From: Galaxea fascicularis
Taxonomy: Eukaryota; Cnidaria; Anthozoa; Scleractinia; Euphylliidae
Reading direction: 5' to 3'
DNA: 64,000 bases
NCBI GenBank assembly: GCA_948470475.1
Contig: OX419339.1
Coordinates: forward strand, 8,975,002 to 9,039,001
Positions within the stretch are counted from its first letter, which is position 1; each line of letters starts with the position of its first letter. A model generated the notes under the pieces. The model ran no database searches, was not told the origin of the DNA, and saw only the letters and a program-made list of their open reading frames with translations. Positions 11,547 to 24,300 of this stretch are shown in pieces. The position numbers and the translations under genes are program-made.

Positions 11547-14266
11547 TAGCTTGAACAGAATGGAGGAGAACGATTTAGTGACTAACTTCCTTTGCTCTGT
11601 GATTGGTTGGCTCGTGCCACTTTCTCGACCAATAAGAAGCAAAGCCAAAACACTAAACTTGCACCCGCGCAAATTCCCGCGCTTTAAGTCTGCTAAATAC
11701 AATTCCTTTGAACCCTCATAGGCTCACTGCCCTCTTTGCATCTGTTTAATTGGCTAAAGTTTGTTTGTTTTTAACGACACTCAACTGAAAATTGCTCTAA
11801 AAGATACAGTTAAGCTACACAGATGTACGAATGCAAAGTAAGGAAACAGGTTTGTGTCGAATTCTTCAAAGGCCTACAGGAGCGCCTCGCAAATAAGACC
11901 GCGTCTTTAAAAACCATATAATGTGACAGTGTCTGAAACGACCTAAAAACACAAATGATATCTTTTTTCGAAATTTGCCTGAAAATTTCCGGTCTTGAGT
12001 CCCCCTGCAAATCATTGTTTCTCCGAGCAACCACTCTTACAAAACGAAATCATTGGCTATAATTTAGAGCTGTAAACGCGTGCATCTCGAATCTGTACAG
12101 TCCAACTTAATTCTCCTAGTTAATTAAGATCGCGGGGCACAGGATAGTGCATTAGTATGCATTTACGTAAAGATATGTGCCAAGTCCGTTGAAATACTCT
12201 CCCCGGCCTGCATTACTAATAATCGCAAGGCATTCAAATCGTACGCGTGTCGCGCGAACGTCTTGTACATTCCAAGTATTGAATCAAAACCAAAAAAATA
12301 GCAACGCAACGTTCTTTTGGGCGTGCAGCACTACCGATAGCCCGAGGATTAAAATAACCAAACTTACCTGGCATCAGTGATACAGTCAATCGCTGCAGTT
12401 CATTGAGCAGGCAAACAATCACCATCCCACGTATCATCTCAATCGTATCTTTTAGTTTTAGTTGTAGTATGTGTATTTCTGTAACTCTACAGATCAGCTT
12501 CTGTATTGTTTTGCAATTCTTTAATTCATTTACTTAATCAAACTATCTGTTCCTGTCTCGAATAGCATTTCATGCTAATTTGCAGGGTAAATGTTCTTGT
12601 AATATTATTTTAAGTGTGTTTTTAATAAAGTTGTTGTTGTTGTTGTTGTTGTTATTGTTATGTTTATGGCTGAAATCTCCGAAAAGGAAACAACTTTTCC
12701 TGGATACCAGCATCTATAATGGCGAAAGATTAGAAAAAAATGCAGCCCTTGACATGCGTACTCATTTCAAGCCTACTGAGACGTTCCAATTTTCACATTT
12801 CAGTTCGTCTCATCCACCGGGAGTTAAAAAAGGCTTCATCAAAGAGAGGCTCTTAGACTTCTTAGAACAAACCCTTCAAAAAAAATATGTCAAGAGAAAA
12901 TTAAAAACTTCAAATTGCACTTACTAGAGAGAGGCTACTTAGAAAATCCTATTAAAACGGCTCTCTCAGAGGTAAATTTTGAAGATAGGAAGGTAGGCCT
13001 CCTACCAAAACAAAAAACAAACAAACAAACACACAATATCAACCATCGGTGCCAAACTTAAAACAAGTCCTCATTAAAACTAACATTTAATGGAACAACA
13101 AGCGCCCCCCAAAGATATACTCATAAGAGCCAAACTGAAAAGGGCTAAAACACGCACTGGGAAGTCGTGCAGGCCTGTCAAGCCCATTTTACACAAGACT
13201 GAAATACTGAATATCTCTAGATATGTTTTACTTGCTCAAATCGAATGAATTGAGATGTTACAAAAGAGATACTCTATATTTTATATGACATAATTGAAAA
13301 CATTATCAAGAGTTTATATTATTTGTATTTTCTTAAAAAGGTTTTGGATGGCAAAAAAGTTACAGCTTATATATGTTCTGAATATTTTATGTTGACAATA
13401 CGGTGCTTTGTGTTACAACAGAATTAAAAGAGAAAATAAAAAAACAGGTTATTATTTATGTAAGAAACTATTAGCAAACATATTAAGTACTGCTAAATGA
13501 TGAGTATTAAATTTTGTTCAATTGTGTTTGCATTGGCTAATGATATTGTTTGTTTTCATTATTTAAGGTACCCCCTTTTACTAAACTCCAGTTTTTTCAT
13601 TGAGGGAGCCCCCAATTTCTCATCAGTCCCCCCCAACAGGTTTTTGTGAACACTCCCTGAGTAACTGAGGAGAACTACTGATTCGTGCTGACGCGATGTA
13701 AACATAAGCACGAGAATCTTGAGACAAGAAAGAAAGTTCTAGACCGTCACGCAACGCCTAAATGCATTTTTTTTTTTACACAGAACAACTGTTTTGGGTG
13801 CAGTATGGGCCTTTAAAAGTTAATCCTGGTGAGCTAAACTAATGTTTTCTTTTACCTCATGTAGTTTTATTTTCTTCCTGCAATAAGTTACAGCAGGGTT
13901 ATTTAGCGTTAATCGAACCACATTTATTATGACGCCCTTTATATTACTTTCGTTATTACTATTAAGTGACTGTTTCTAACTAATATCAAGTTCGAATTCT
14001 AAAGAAAGATTTATATCAGATTTCTTTTGATCTCGAAATGAGATTAACTTCAATTTAAGATGGGATTTTTTTCATCCAATTCAGTATGAATATAATTCTG
14101 ATTATATGTTAAAATTAACGACTGAATGTTATTACAAGTTTGCCCACTGAGTGACTTATGGCGAAGAATTCACAGTCCAAATATATAATTAAATATAATC
14201 ATAGCCTTTCTTCAAACGATGCGGCTTCGATGAGCTCACGCGATCTTAAAGTTACAGTTTGAGAAC
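11547..14266. other. Intergenic stretch with degraded inverted-repeat element and (TTG)n
   Basis: About 11600-11799 is a decayed copy of an element also present at 31624-32071 and 61268-61539. Shared parts include TCTGTGATTGGTTG, CCAATMAGAAGC-like sequence and the 3' end CGACACTCAACTGAAAA. A (TTG)n microsatellite occupies 12628-12657. Short frames up to 115 codons here resemble no known protein. C-rich strings near 13570-13640 may be remnants of another element. Confidence 0.55.
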
Positions 14267-15313
14267 TTAGTATGTTCTTGTCGATGCCGATCCTCTAGTA
14301 AATGACCCGAAATCCGTGTCAGAGGCAGATTGGCGACGTTTTCCACAGCATATGACCTTTTTGATTGCCACTTTCAGTTCACGGTTGAACCAAGTTAAAA
14401 CAATAGGATTAATAGCCGAGTTAGCGAACATCAGACACAGAAACAAACGCATGAGAACGGCTGGCACGCGAGACTTGAATTTGCTGATCGTTAACACAAT
14501 GAAAAACGGCATCCAACACAAAATCCAGATTCCGATCAAAATAGCAACCATTCGGCCTGCCTTCTTCTCCCTTAACGAGTTTCCACGGTCACGGCTGTGC
14601 CGTCCAGAGGAAGTTCCACTTACTGGGGAAATTTCCAGGGAAGCTATCTGTCTCGCTTGGCTTCTTGCGATAATGTATATACGGTAATATGAGAAAGAAA
14701 TAAGAGCTGCAGGTATGAAAAACCAAAAGAACCATTCAGCGCTCATATAGACGACTTCGTTTATAAAGTGCTCGTCCGATGGTTTGGTCGTTGAGCATAC
14801 GACGCCCTCTGGGCGCCAAATCAGTGGAGGAAAAGCGAGACAAAACGCCGCTAGCCACACAACAAGCACAATAGCAACCGAACGGTGAGCAGTCACGTAC
14901 TGGTTAAAATGAAGTGGGTACCGAATGGAAATGTAACGCACCAGAGTCATGGCTGTAAGACTAAACACCGAAGCTGCACCAAATAACACGCCGCTAAGCA
15001 AGATTATGTAACACACAGACGGGTGCGGTGGTTGAAGATCCACAACAACTTTCTCGATCGCTTGATAAACTACATCAGTGGCAGCCAGCAGCAGATCTGC
15101 AGCTGCTAGGCTGGCGACGAAAGCATTACGAAGGTTGTGTAGATGTCGCTTAGAATAGATGACGTACATGAGAAGACCATTGCCCAAAATCGCAAAAACT
15201 GTCAAACCAAACAGAAGAACAGCTTCGACGACTTTTCCAATGGGAACACTAAGATCTTTTCTCACAACTTCACCAGACTGAGTGAGATCTGAGACGTTAT
15301 TATCAATTGCCAT
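14267..15313 (-). CDS. Class A GPCR lacking the DRY aspartate and NPxxY tyrosine, intronless
   Basis: A complete 348-residue receptor in one exon, unrelated in detail to the 10485 receptor. TM1 has ILGNGLL (N45), TM2 ASLAAADLL (D73), and TM4 has W153 followed by a proline pair at 162-163. TM6 carries the canonical CWMP (266-269). TM3 ends VRY (V125-R126-Y127): the acidic residue of DRY is Val while the Arg is kept. TM7 is NSAINPIVLTW, so the NPxxY Tyr is Leu306. Likely disulfide partners are C101 and C173. The third intracellular loop (about 220-252) is Ser/Arg-rich and basic. The overall pattern resembles cnidarian receptors of the broad amine/adenosine/melatonin-like group, but I cannot assign a ligand. 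Substitutions at both switch motifs suggest altered or constitutive signalling, which is inference. Confidence 0.94.
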   Translation of the reverse strand: MAIDNNVSDLTQSGEVVRKDLSVPIGKVVEAVLLFGLTVFAILGNGLLMYVIYSKRHLHNLRNAFVASLAAADLLLAATDVVYQAIEKVVVDLQPPHPSVCYIILLSGVLFGAASVFSLTAMTLVRYISIRYPLHFNQYVTAHRSVAIVLVVWLAAFCLAFPPLIWRPEGVVCSTTKPSDEHFINEVVYMSAEWFFWFFIPAALISFSYYRIYIIARSQARQIASLEISPVSGTSSGRHSRDRGNSLREKKAGRMVAILIGIWILCWMPFFIVLTISKFKSRVPAVLMRLFLCLMFANSAINPIVLTWFNRELKVAIKKVICCGKRRQSASDTDFGSFTRGSASTRTY

Positions 15314-16975
15314 GATAACAGTGGCTGCAATTCATCGATCCAACAAAGTTTTCGGGCTCACAAAATGAGTTCAGCTTAATCGCGAAGTGTACGATTTATA
15401 CCATGGGATCATAAAAGGCCACCACGAAAATGAAGTTGTGGATTGGGTCAATGATAATTTCGCTAGTAGGGGTCATTGACGAAACGAGCCCCATATTCAC
15501 TGCTTGAGTCGTCAACGTCCACAAATTTGCATGTTTCCAAGTGATGCGGCTTCCAAACCAGTCGGCAGGGGAGCTAAGATTGCCCTAGAAAATGAGTTTT
15601 AAAAACGCTTTGGAGGACAAACACTCATGCTAATCTCGACGTCAAACCTTGAAATGGTGATAACCCAACGTGAAAATAAACTGCATGCTCAAAAAGCCCA
15701 CAATAATTGGAAATCAAACCACAGCGCAGGTGTATTTGTCGTTGTGTCCAATCTCATAAAGGCAATTCATTGGAGTGGCTCAGGCCGAAATGAAGGAAAA
15801 AACGTTATGAATTAATATTATTTTCCTATAAAGAACAAATAGTTCTTTTGAATTCCCTCCACCTATAAGTTAAATTAAAAGAATTTTTAATGAAATCAGT
15901 TGGACGTCCACCGAAATAATTGAACTCATTCAACTTATGTTGCTGTTTCTATCAAGCACAGTCAGATATTTTCCCTCTTGCTGACAGATGCAGTGTTCAG
16001 ATCCTTGGGCGACACCATTAATAGAATTTCAGTCCCTACAAATATTCTATTTGTTTCTAAACTCAGTCAACGAGAAGTGAGAATAGCAATGAAGGTCAAC
16101 CGCGATTAAATTTCAAGTTATCAGAAAAACTTGCGCTCTTCGAACACATTTGGGATGACAATTTTTAAAAAGATTTTCCTTGCCAAATTTAAAGAAAAAG
16201 TAAGAACTATTAATAAACACTTGCTCTGACCCGCTGAATTCCTAATTTGCAAAATTGTCTCCATAGAGACACGGTAACTTAGGGATGCCGTTTATGGCGT
16301 ACCATCGAGGGTCGAGGCCAAAATTCAAAACTGAAATTTGACATTGAACTTTCAGTATTCTTTCTTTAGCTATGAATCTTTTTCCTATTCAATGTTTTTT
16401 TTTTTTGCAATTAAACTTCCAAGTTTCAAGTGTTAAACATTGTACTTCACGTAATTCAACATGCAATATTGCTTCTTCTCGATATCCAACCCCGCATCCA
16501 ACCCCAAGCCAATGTAATGTAAACATCGTGTCCTCAACAAACTTATTTCGCAATTCAACTTTGTGGTTTAGGCAATGGAATATTTCAAGCTTACTTTTTA
16601 ATATTCAACGTTTTGAAATTCAACATGTTGTACTTTGCCATCCAACTACCACCTTTCGCTTTTAAGTTCCAATCTCGTGCTATTCAACATTCAACTTTCT
16701 ATCATCCAACCTCAATCCAGTCATTAACGAAGGAGCGCAGGCTCACAAGCTTCGCTAACGTGAGTGAAGCGGTCAGAAGCGGTCAAGTATCTTATGTACG
16801 CTGTCTCCTGACCTTAGATGCGGTAACCTCACACTGGGATTAAGAATGGACGATCTCTGGTATTTGTTAGACTGTGTTCATAATATCCTCGACGTTTTAA
16901 ATAAGAGTTGAAGGCGCATATAATGGCCATGGAGACTTTCAGCTTCTCGTTTGTAAAGTAGATTTTCTGCAGAGG
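15314..16975. other. Intergenic stretch with ATTCAAC-rich repeat
   Basis: No gene is recognised. Between about 16320 and 16720 the motif ATTCAAC or CATCCAAC recurs irregularly around poly-T, suggesting a degenerate repetitive element. The remainder up to 16975 shows nothing notable. Confidence 0.4.
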
Positions 16976-17290
16976 ATGTTGGTAAATCTAGACATCGATG
17001 ATTTCATAACAGAAACAATCGGAAGAGCTCATAGTTTGCTGGTAGAGATTGAAAGAACTGATAATTCATACGGAGGTTATAGCGCTAGCGTGCAACAAGA
17101 TGGTAGACGTGGAAGACCCTCGTACGTGAAATGTTTCCTCGCCAAGTCCCCGGGTTCTACCTTTATACAACGTCCTCGATCTTCCAATAATCCGTGCGTA
17201 ACGATTCTGGAAACGATGAAGGAAACAGTGACGTATGATACGCCATTCATTCTTTTATTCTTAACTAGTATCGAAGAATCCTCGTACTAA
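16976..17290 (+). pseudogene. Fragment possibly from a transposon-derived integrase-type protein
   Basis: A 104-codon frame whose first half (acidic, then helical, then QQDGRRGRPSY) recalls the N-terminal region of integrase-core proteins that are numerous in coral genomes. The second half does not continue that similarity, and no catalytic domain is visible downstream. If the resemblance is real this is a truncated remnant. It could also be a chance frame; the assignment rests on recalled similarity of one short motif. Confidence 0.28.
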
Positions 17291-18351
17291 AAAGGAACCA
17301 CGAATCACTACAAAAAAACACCAGTTTTTAGAAACCACGTGACAACCGACTTTCTTATCCTCTCCAATTCCAAGCGTGTTATAGTAAACAATGAAACAAC
17401 CCGTCACTGTAAGAACAACAACACAGGTACTGGACAGTTGGCACAACATAGCGAAGCAGCCTATCACAACAGAACGACTTTGAAATCATATATTTCTATG
17501 GAACTGTCAAATCAGAGAAAGTTCAATTTGTAGTCGATGAAAAACACATTAGATCTTACAGATAAGAAATGGTGGTCACTTATGGGGTCGACCGAAACGA
17601 AAGAGTCTGTCGGTCAGAAACTTAACCACGTGCTTCTTTGCACTCATTATTTCTTCGGTAGCCAGTTGGTGTTCTGACGATTTCTTATCTTATTTTTCGC
17701 TTTTACCTAAACTTATTTCGTAAATCCTAAACTATAATAAAGCTATCTTTACAAACGAAACGAAACGAACTTAAACTTATAAAAACTCGATATAATACGG
17801 ACGAAAACTAACTTACGAAACAATGAGAAAACAAAAATGACTGGATTGAAATAAATATTTGTCCGTTTTTATAACGATGCTCCCAGAAGGGGCGACACCT
17901 ATGTGATAAAGAAAAGAAGTCCGATTTTCCCAGTGGGGACGACACCCATGTGACAAAATCAACAGATCCGATCAAATAATAGTCTTATTTGTCTCTTTTC
18001 AACAGTTGGTAAGTAAAAAAACTGCCAATTTCTCCGTAAAGCACCAGCTCACAATCAAGAAAAAACAAGTGATGTGAAAAAACATCACCCATAACTAGTT
18101 TTACTACTATCTTCTCAGGAATGTCATGAAAAGAAATGACTGACAACCGTAAACGGGAGAGTGAACAACTCTTTTGTTCTCAGACGGTGAAGAAATGTTT
18201 CTGTGAAAGCTAAAAATTCGTAAATTATTAATAAGAGCCTGACAAAGGTTATTTTGAATAATAAAAGTAGCAAGCTAATAAGACAAGTTTAGCAGAGTCA
18301 ACTCTTTGCTTCTTCACGGGTTTAAAGCCCAAACGTTATATTTCGTTCGTT
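17291..18351. other. Upstream region of P4HTM copy B
   Basis: No coding region is recognised. Two imperfect direct copies of GGGGCGACACCTATGTGA-like sequence lie near 17890 and 17936. No clear TATA box could be assigned to the copy B gene. Confidence 0.4.
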
Positions 18352-21300
18352 ATGGTTGTTTTTGTTTGGCTTTTATCCACTTTTGTAGCATTGTTAAGAG
18401 TTATCAGCTGTAAATATGTTGGGAGCAAAGTCAATATGTCGTGTGAAAACGGTGTTTGTTCAAGGGAGGCTGATCAAGGACCTTGTGTAATCGAAGACGA
18501 TCAGCAAAGGCTTTTCAGATGGGAGCCGATCAAGGTAACATGATTTGAGTTTCAACATTTTGAATTTTTACTGCGAGAGCTAAAATCTTATTTTGCTAAA
18601 TATACTGTATTCTTCGTGTTGAATCGCATAGAGATGATTATTTCAAACAGACCTAGCGATTAATGGTCCCACGTGTTAACTGTTTGTTTTGACTTTATAT
18701 CTTTGGAAGCAAAATTCGGCCATTTACGTGGGCACTTGTACGAAAAAAAGGGGGTATGAAGGGGTATGAAGGTTATCACTCATACCTATATACTGTTCTA
18801 CTTGTTGGCTTTGCAGAAAGGCCACGTGAGAGAGTTAGAGCTGGAACCAGGGAAAAAATTCAAGATGATAACGTTGGCTTCAAAGCCAGCAATATTTGGT
18901 AAGAAGTGAAACATGTGCATCCACAACACACGTCGCATTTTGCATGGGCCGGATCTATTTTCCGAATTCAGTGCAGGTAAAATGCGACAATGCGACTTCA
19001 GTCGAACATTCAACTGAACGCATTCGACGATTGATTTAAACGTCGTATGTTCCATATCATGTGCCGAATCTAATTACTGATTGTTAGACCATATGTTACT
19101 CATAACTCCACCTTTTTATGCTACATGACATGCATGTACTCGTAATTCAATTCGACGGTCCATTTTACAGTTGTGTCTTCAGTAACTTGGTCTTTGAGTA
19201 GAGGCGCGGCTGGAGTTGACTTAGTTTTAAGAGAGGATGCCTTCATCCTCTCTTGGTTTTGAAAAAAACCTCTCTACTTTTCTCATGCAAATCATGTTTT
19301 TCTTATGCTGACTGGTCGAAATTTACATGCAAACATAGGAGGTTTGTTTCAAAACAAGGTCACCTCCAGCTTCGCTTCTACTCAAAGGCCAGATCACTGA
19401 ACGCAGAACTGTAAAATGGGCTATTAAATGCGAGGTTGAAATCGATTCTGAAACTTTTTTTATAAATTGGAGTCGGCTTACATCAGTGCAGATATATTAG
19501 TAGTGGATTCTGCGCATGTACGTCTTAAAACGGCCCTAATAATACCTGATATTACTAAGTTGATGCCCCGATTGATCTAATGGTCGCCGTTTCTCCCAAG
19601 ATCTGATTATTAATTCTCCTTTCTAGCTGCCGTACAGTTCCTTGTAAATTTGGTAGGAGAATTTGTGGTTATGTCAAGATACCACCCTCTGGCTGATAAA
19701 TTTGTCTATTCTCATTACCTGTTTGCTGGACAGTGTATTGATGTTATAAGGAGAAGTTACATGCTAATCAGTTCTGGGGGTTAAAGCCCAAAAAACAACT
19801 AGTATTCCCTTAGAGCTCTTGAAGTCAGGCGCTAGGTTTACCTTGTTATGTCTCAGTTACGAAAGACATCCCTAGTAGAAGAATTAATAAGAACAAGGCA
19901 TATGAATAGAAATAAAAGGACTAAACTCTAAAACTTATTGTCTTAAGAATATCAGCAGAGATAAGCGTTCAATTCGCGTGATCATATTTTGCAGAGCTTC
20001 CAGATTTTCTAAGCGAAGATGAATGCGATTATATTATCGACTTAGCTGAAATGTTTGGTCTTGAAAGCAGCATAATGCACACCGACGAATTTCAAGAAGA
20101 GCACAGGAGAGAAGTCAAAGGTAGTGTAAACTTAAAAAATCGCTTTCTTCTTATCTAAACAGTCAATATTCTGGAAATGTGTTAAATCGCTTTTCGTCTT
20201 TGTTGCTAGGTCACGCAATTGGTGCCGCCGGAATATTTTTAAGCTGGGACAAAAACATGGACAGAATAATTACAAAGGACGAGGTTTTTAAATTAGTTTC
20301 ATACCTTTTGATTTAAGGCCCTGTTTACAAGCAGGGACGGTAACCCCAGTGCTAGGGTCACCCTAGCAGGCGGGTCAAAGATAGCGTTACCCTACTACCA
20401 CCTGGGACAACTTGATCGCAACAAAAACGACCGACAAGAGAAGAATTCTGCTAAGAACTTCGATTCTCCTATCTGTACGGCCTGTTATTGCTGTTTTTCA
20501 AGTGTTATGGAATGCTGTTATGTTACCTTCTTATTTCTAGACAACGAAAACAAGTTGCAATGTTAAACGCGGCCCTGGCCTATTATACAATACATCACTC
20601 GCTCGAACAAACATGTAAAACGGGAGAGTGATTCGACGAAGAAGTATACGAAGAAAACGTGGCCGCACAGATCAGTGGTGGAGAAGTTATTCGAGGGAAG
20701 GATGCTTACCTACCTTGCACTCGAAAAGTTTTCACTGTTTCTGAGAGAAAAGGAAGATTATAACGCCTTGAGCGTCGCGTTGTACTCGGTCCACCATGAT
20801 GGCCGTTTGTTGTCAGCATTCAAAGGGTCTGGAAACAATTAAAAAGTTGTCCCGAGTAGGCGAGTTATCCCTAGCACAGCGTTGACAAGGTAGCTAAGGT
20901 TACCCTGGCGACAGGGTAACTATAGCGCTCAGCTAGGGTTATCCTGCTGCCAGGGTCACCCTAGCTGCCTTGTAAACACTTCGATGAAAAAAAGATCCGA
21001 AGAAATGTGGGAGCGCTGGGGTAACCTTCTGCTAGGGTAACCTTAGCATTAGGGTTACCCTACCTGCTTGTAAACAGGGCCTAAGTAGTCCTCCATTACG
21101 AACCCATATACACGCGCAGTTGATTTCTGTTTTTCGCTATTCTCAAACGTGAGAAAGCGAAAAAGGGTCTGGATAACGCCCAAAATAACGAGGTCAAACA
21201 ACGCAGGGGACTTCACACCATACCCTCCCTTTCTATTCATCCCGAGCTCCCTAATTTCTCGTACTTTTCAGACGTGTTTAAGCTTGTCTAAAAACTTGGG

Positions 21301-24300
21301 CCAGTCGTGATAGATGTTACTTCCCCGCAAAGCTGATTTCCCAGTTTTAATGATCGCGAAGTGTACTTTAGAGCTTTGTATATTGTCTTTTGATATGATG
21401 AATATATTCCAGTTGAAAAGTACAAATCAAAAAAGAAGTACAATTCATCCAACGACTTACAGGACGTGCTTGACATATTGAATTGATCTCTCAGTCGATG
21501 GATTTATCGATCATCGATGCACTTAGACGACTCGTTGACTGACTAACTGACTGAATGACTGAAAGAAAGCATGACTGTCTGATGGATTGATGGATGGATG
21601 GATGGATGGATGGATGGATGGATTGATTGATTTCAGTAATTTATATATTGAATGATTTTTCCACAGGTTATCAACTTTTCTCAGAAGTACAAATTCCTTT
21701 ACATGTCCCTACAGGAAGTGGATGAAATGTAAGCAAAAGCTTTCCCTTAATCGAGACTTTTTTTACTTTATTGCATCGCGGTCCATCGGCTACTTGAAGA
21801 AACCTAACCGTACTGCAAACAGAAAAACACATGATGCAGGCCAGTTACTGTACCATTCAGCAATACGAGAACTGAGACTTTTTGTTCATTGCCCTAAACT
21901 GTCGACTTATTCATGTACTCGCACGCGCAAGTAACGGAGAGAGAGAGCTTTTTCTAAGATAGCGCAAATGAACGAAGTAGTTTTTTATCAATTACTGACT
22001 CCACATTATGTTATTTTTACATTTACTCAGGATAGGAAAATTGAAGATCAAAGCCTTTGATGATGGTACGAGGTGTCTCTTTAAACTGGATGTATTAAAC
22101 GTAATCGTATAATTACAGAGGAGGCAGCTTTGTAGCGGGTGTCATAGGCCTCCTATAAGATCGTGTGAAGTCGATGAAAAGTTGGGTTGAGGTGCAACTT
22201 TACCGCAACTAAGGCCTCTCACTCCTCCGGTATGGGCTTTTGTTAAATGTTAAAGTTTCTGATCATTCCCTTTTTTGTTAAGGTAAAGTTACAATGCAAG
22301 AGTTTCGTAATCTTCCAACGGCAGCCATGGATGATTATATGAACAGACTTAAGGAAACATCTCCAATTCACAGAGAACGCAGTAGCAACCAGACATGGAT
22401 AGATCAAGGAATATTTGCTGGTGACATCATGAAAAGACTTAGAAGAAGGTGAAACTGAATAAAAACAAAAACGAATATGGCTTTGAATTTCCCTCAGGTT
22501 TCAACTAAATATTTCAACAAACAAATTATTAAAAACTGCCCTAGACCAATCGCTGCACGTGCCACCCTAAATATTTAAATGAGGCGAATCACTGTGGATT
22601 AAACTACTGAGCTGAATGGTGTTCTATGCTAATTAAAATACAAACTGCATTGCTACGCTGCTACTACCACTACTATATAATCCCTACTACCTCTTCCTTT
22701 GTTATCTCTCGGTTGACACTAAAGTTTTTATGTCACCTTGATTCTTAATTTGTGTGGCAGAATTACGAAGCTAACCAGGCTTCCCGATCGTATCATCCGT
22801 GGAAGTGAGCCTCTTCAAGTAAGCCTTGCAAACATTTTGTATTTGCTAACTATTTACCTTCAAGCGTGTTGAAAATTGTCACGTACTCGGAAAGGGATAG
22901 ACTGCGAACAGACTCTCCATTTGGGTTATTTTGAGAGATGGTCGCGTCGACTTGCTCTTGAATGGCGCGCGGTCAAAGCTCGAGGTTTGGGGCGCCCCAA
23001 TCCCCTAGCTATGACCGCGCGCCTTTCAATTCAAGAGCAAATCGACGCGACCATCTCTCGGAGTAGCCCAAATAGAGAGCATGTTTGCAGTTACCTAGAA
23101 GCGGAGCGTGGCTATAAAATGTTTTTAAAGAATTTGCAAAAATGAGGTTTAAGCTGCCATCGAGCTTTGAAATTATATTGATGCGATTTAGCGTCCCTTT
23201 TTCTGCATCAGTTTACCGCAAGTTTTACTGCTTACTCTGAACAACGTGGTCTTAATATTTTTACAAACTATGATGAACAGAAGAAGCAAAGTGCAATCTT
23301 CGCTTGAGCACAAATTTGCATTAAACATAAAAACATAGCATAAAATGATATTTTTATGTTCCCAAGGTTGTCAAGTATGACAAGTTCGGTCATTATAACG
23401 TTCATCATGATGGGCAACCGATAGCAAGCCACTCACACCTCAACTGCTGCCATTTGAATGTCACCAAGGTGCCCAGCTGCAGGCTTTGTAGGTAAGGGAT
23501 GCGGAAATCCCGGAAATGTGGATTTAAACATTGAAGACACATGAGACCGTTTAAACGTTTAGATTCACAGGAAATGTAATCTTATTCTTTGACCATGTGG
23601 GGCGTGAGGACCTTAAATTCCTTAGTGCCCCTGAAGGTAGACCGGAGGGGGAGGGGGGAAAGTGAGAGGGAAATTAAAGACCAAATTGATACCTTCGATA
23701 TAAAACCTTCATAACCCCTCCTATGGTCAGCCAAAGTCAATTACAATGCATGTTATGGGAAATGAGGGGGGAAATAAAAATACACTAAGCTAGGGAGAGT
23801 CCGTGTTGTACCTGTCAGGGTTGAATTTAGTAATGGGCAACTTTCTCAGTGCGCATCTTTCTTGATACATCATGTATTTTGTTCCTACTTTTTTCATTAT
23901 AGGTTCATTACAGTGCTGTATTACCTAAATGATGTAGAAGAGGGAGGCGAAACCGCTTTTCCAGTCGCTGATAATGAAACATTCGACCAGGAGGTTAGTA
24001 AAGTATGAGTGGCATTCCAGTGAACATCACTTAAACTATGCAACCGTTAGCTAGTGTCGACGTTCGACGGTCATAACACCACAAAGCGCTTGCATTGTTT
24101 TTCTGCTCCATGACGATTGCGAAGATCTTGGCACGAACGCCAGAATTTTAATTCATAAGACATAGATATCTCAACAGCTTGAAATTTGAAAGAAGCTAGT
24201 CAATCATGATTACCATCTTTTGTCTTTTAGCTTTACATCAAAACCATGGAAAACGACAAATTTAACCTAATGGAATTTTGCTACGATGGCAACCTGGTAG

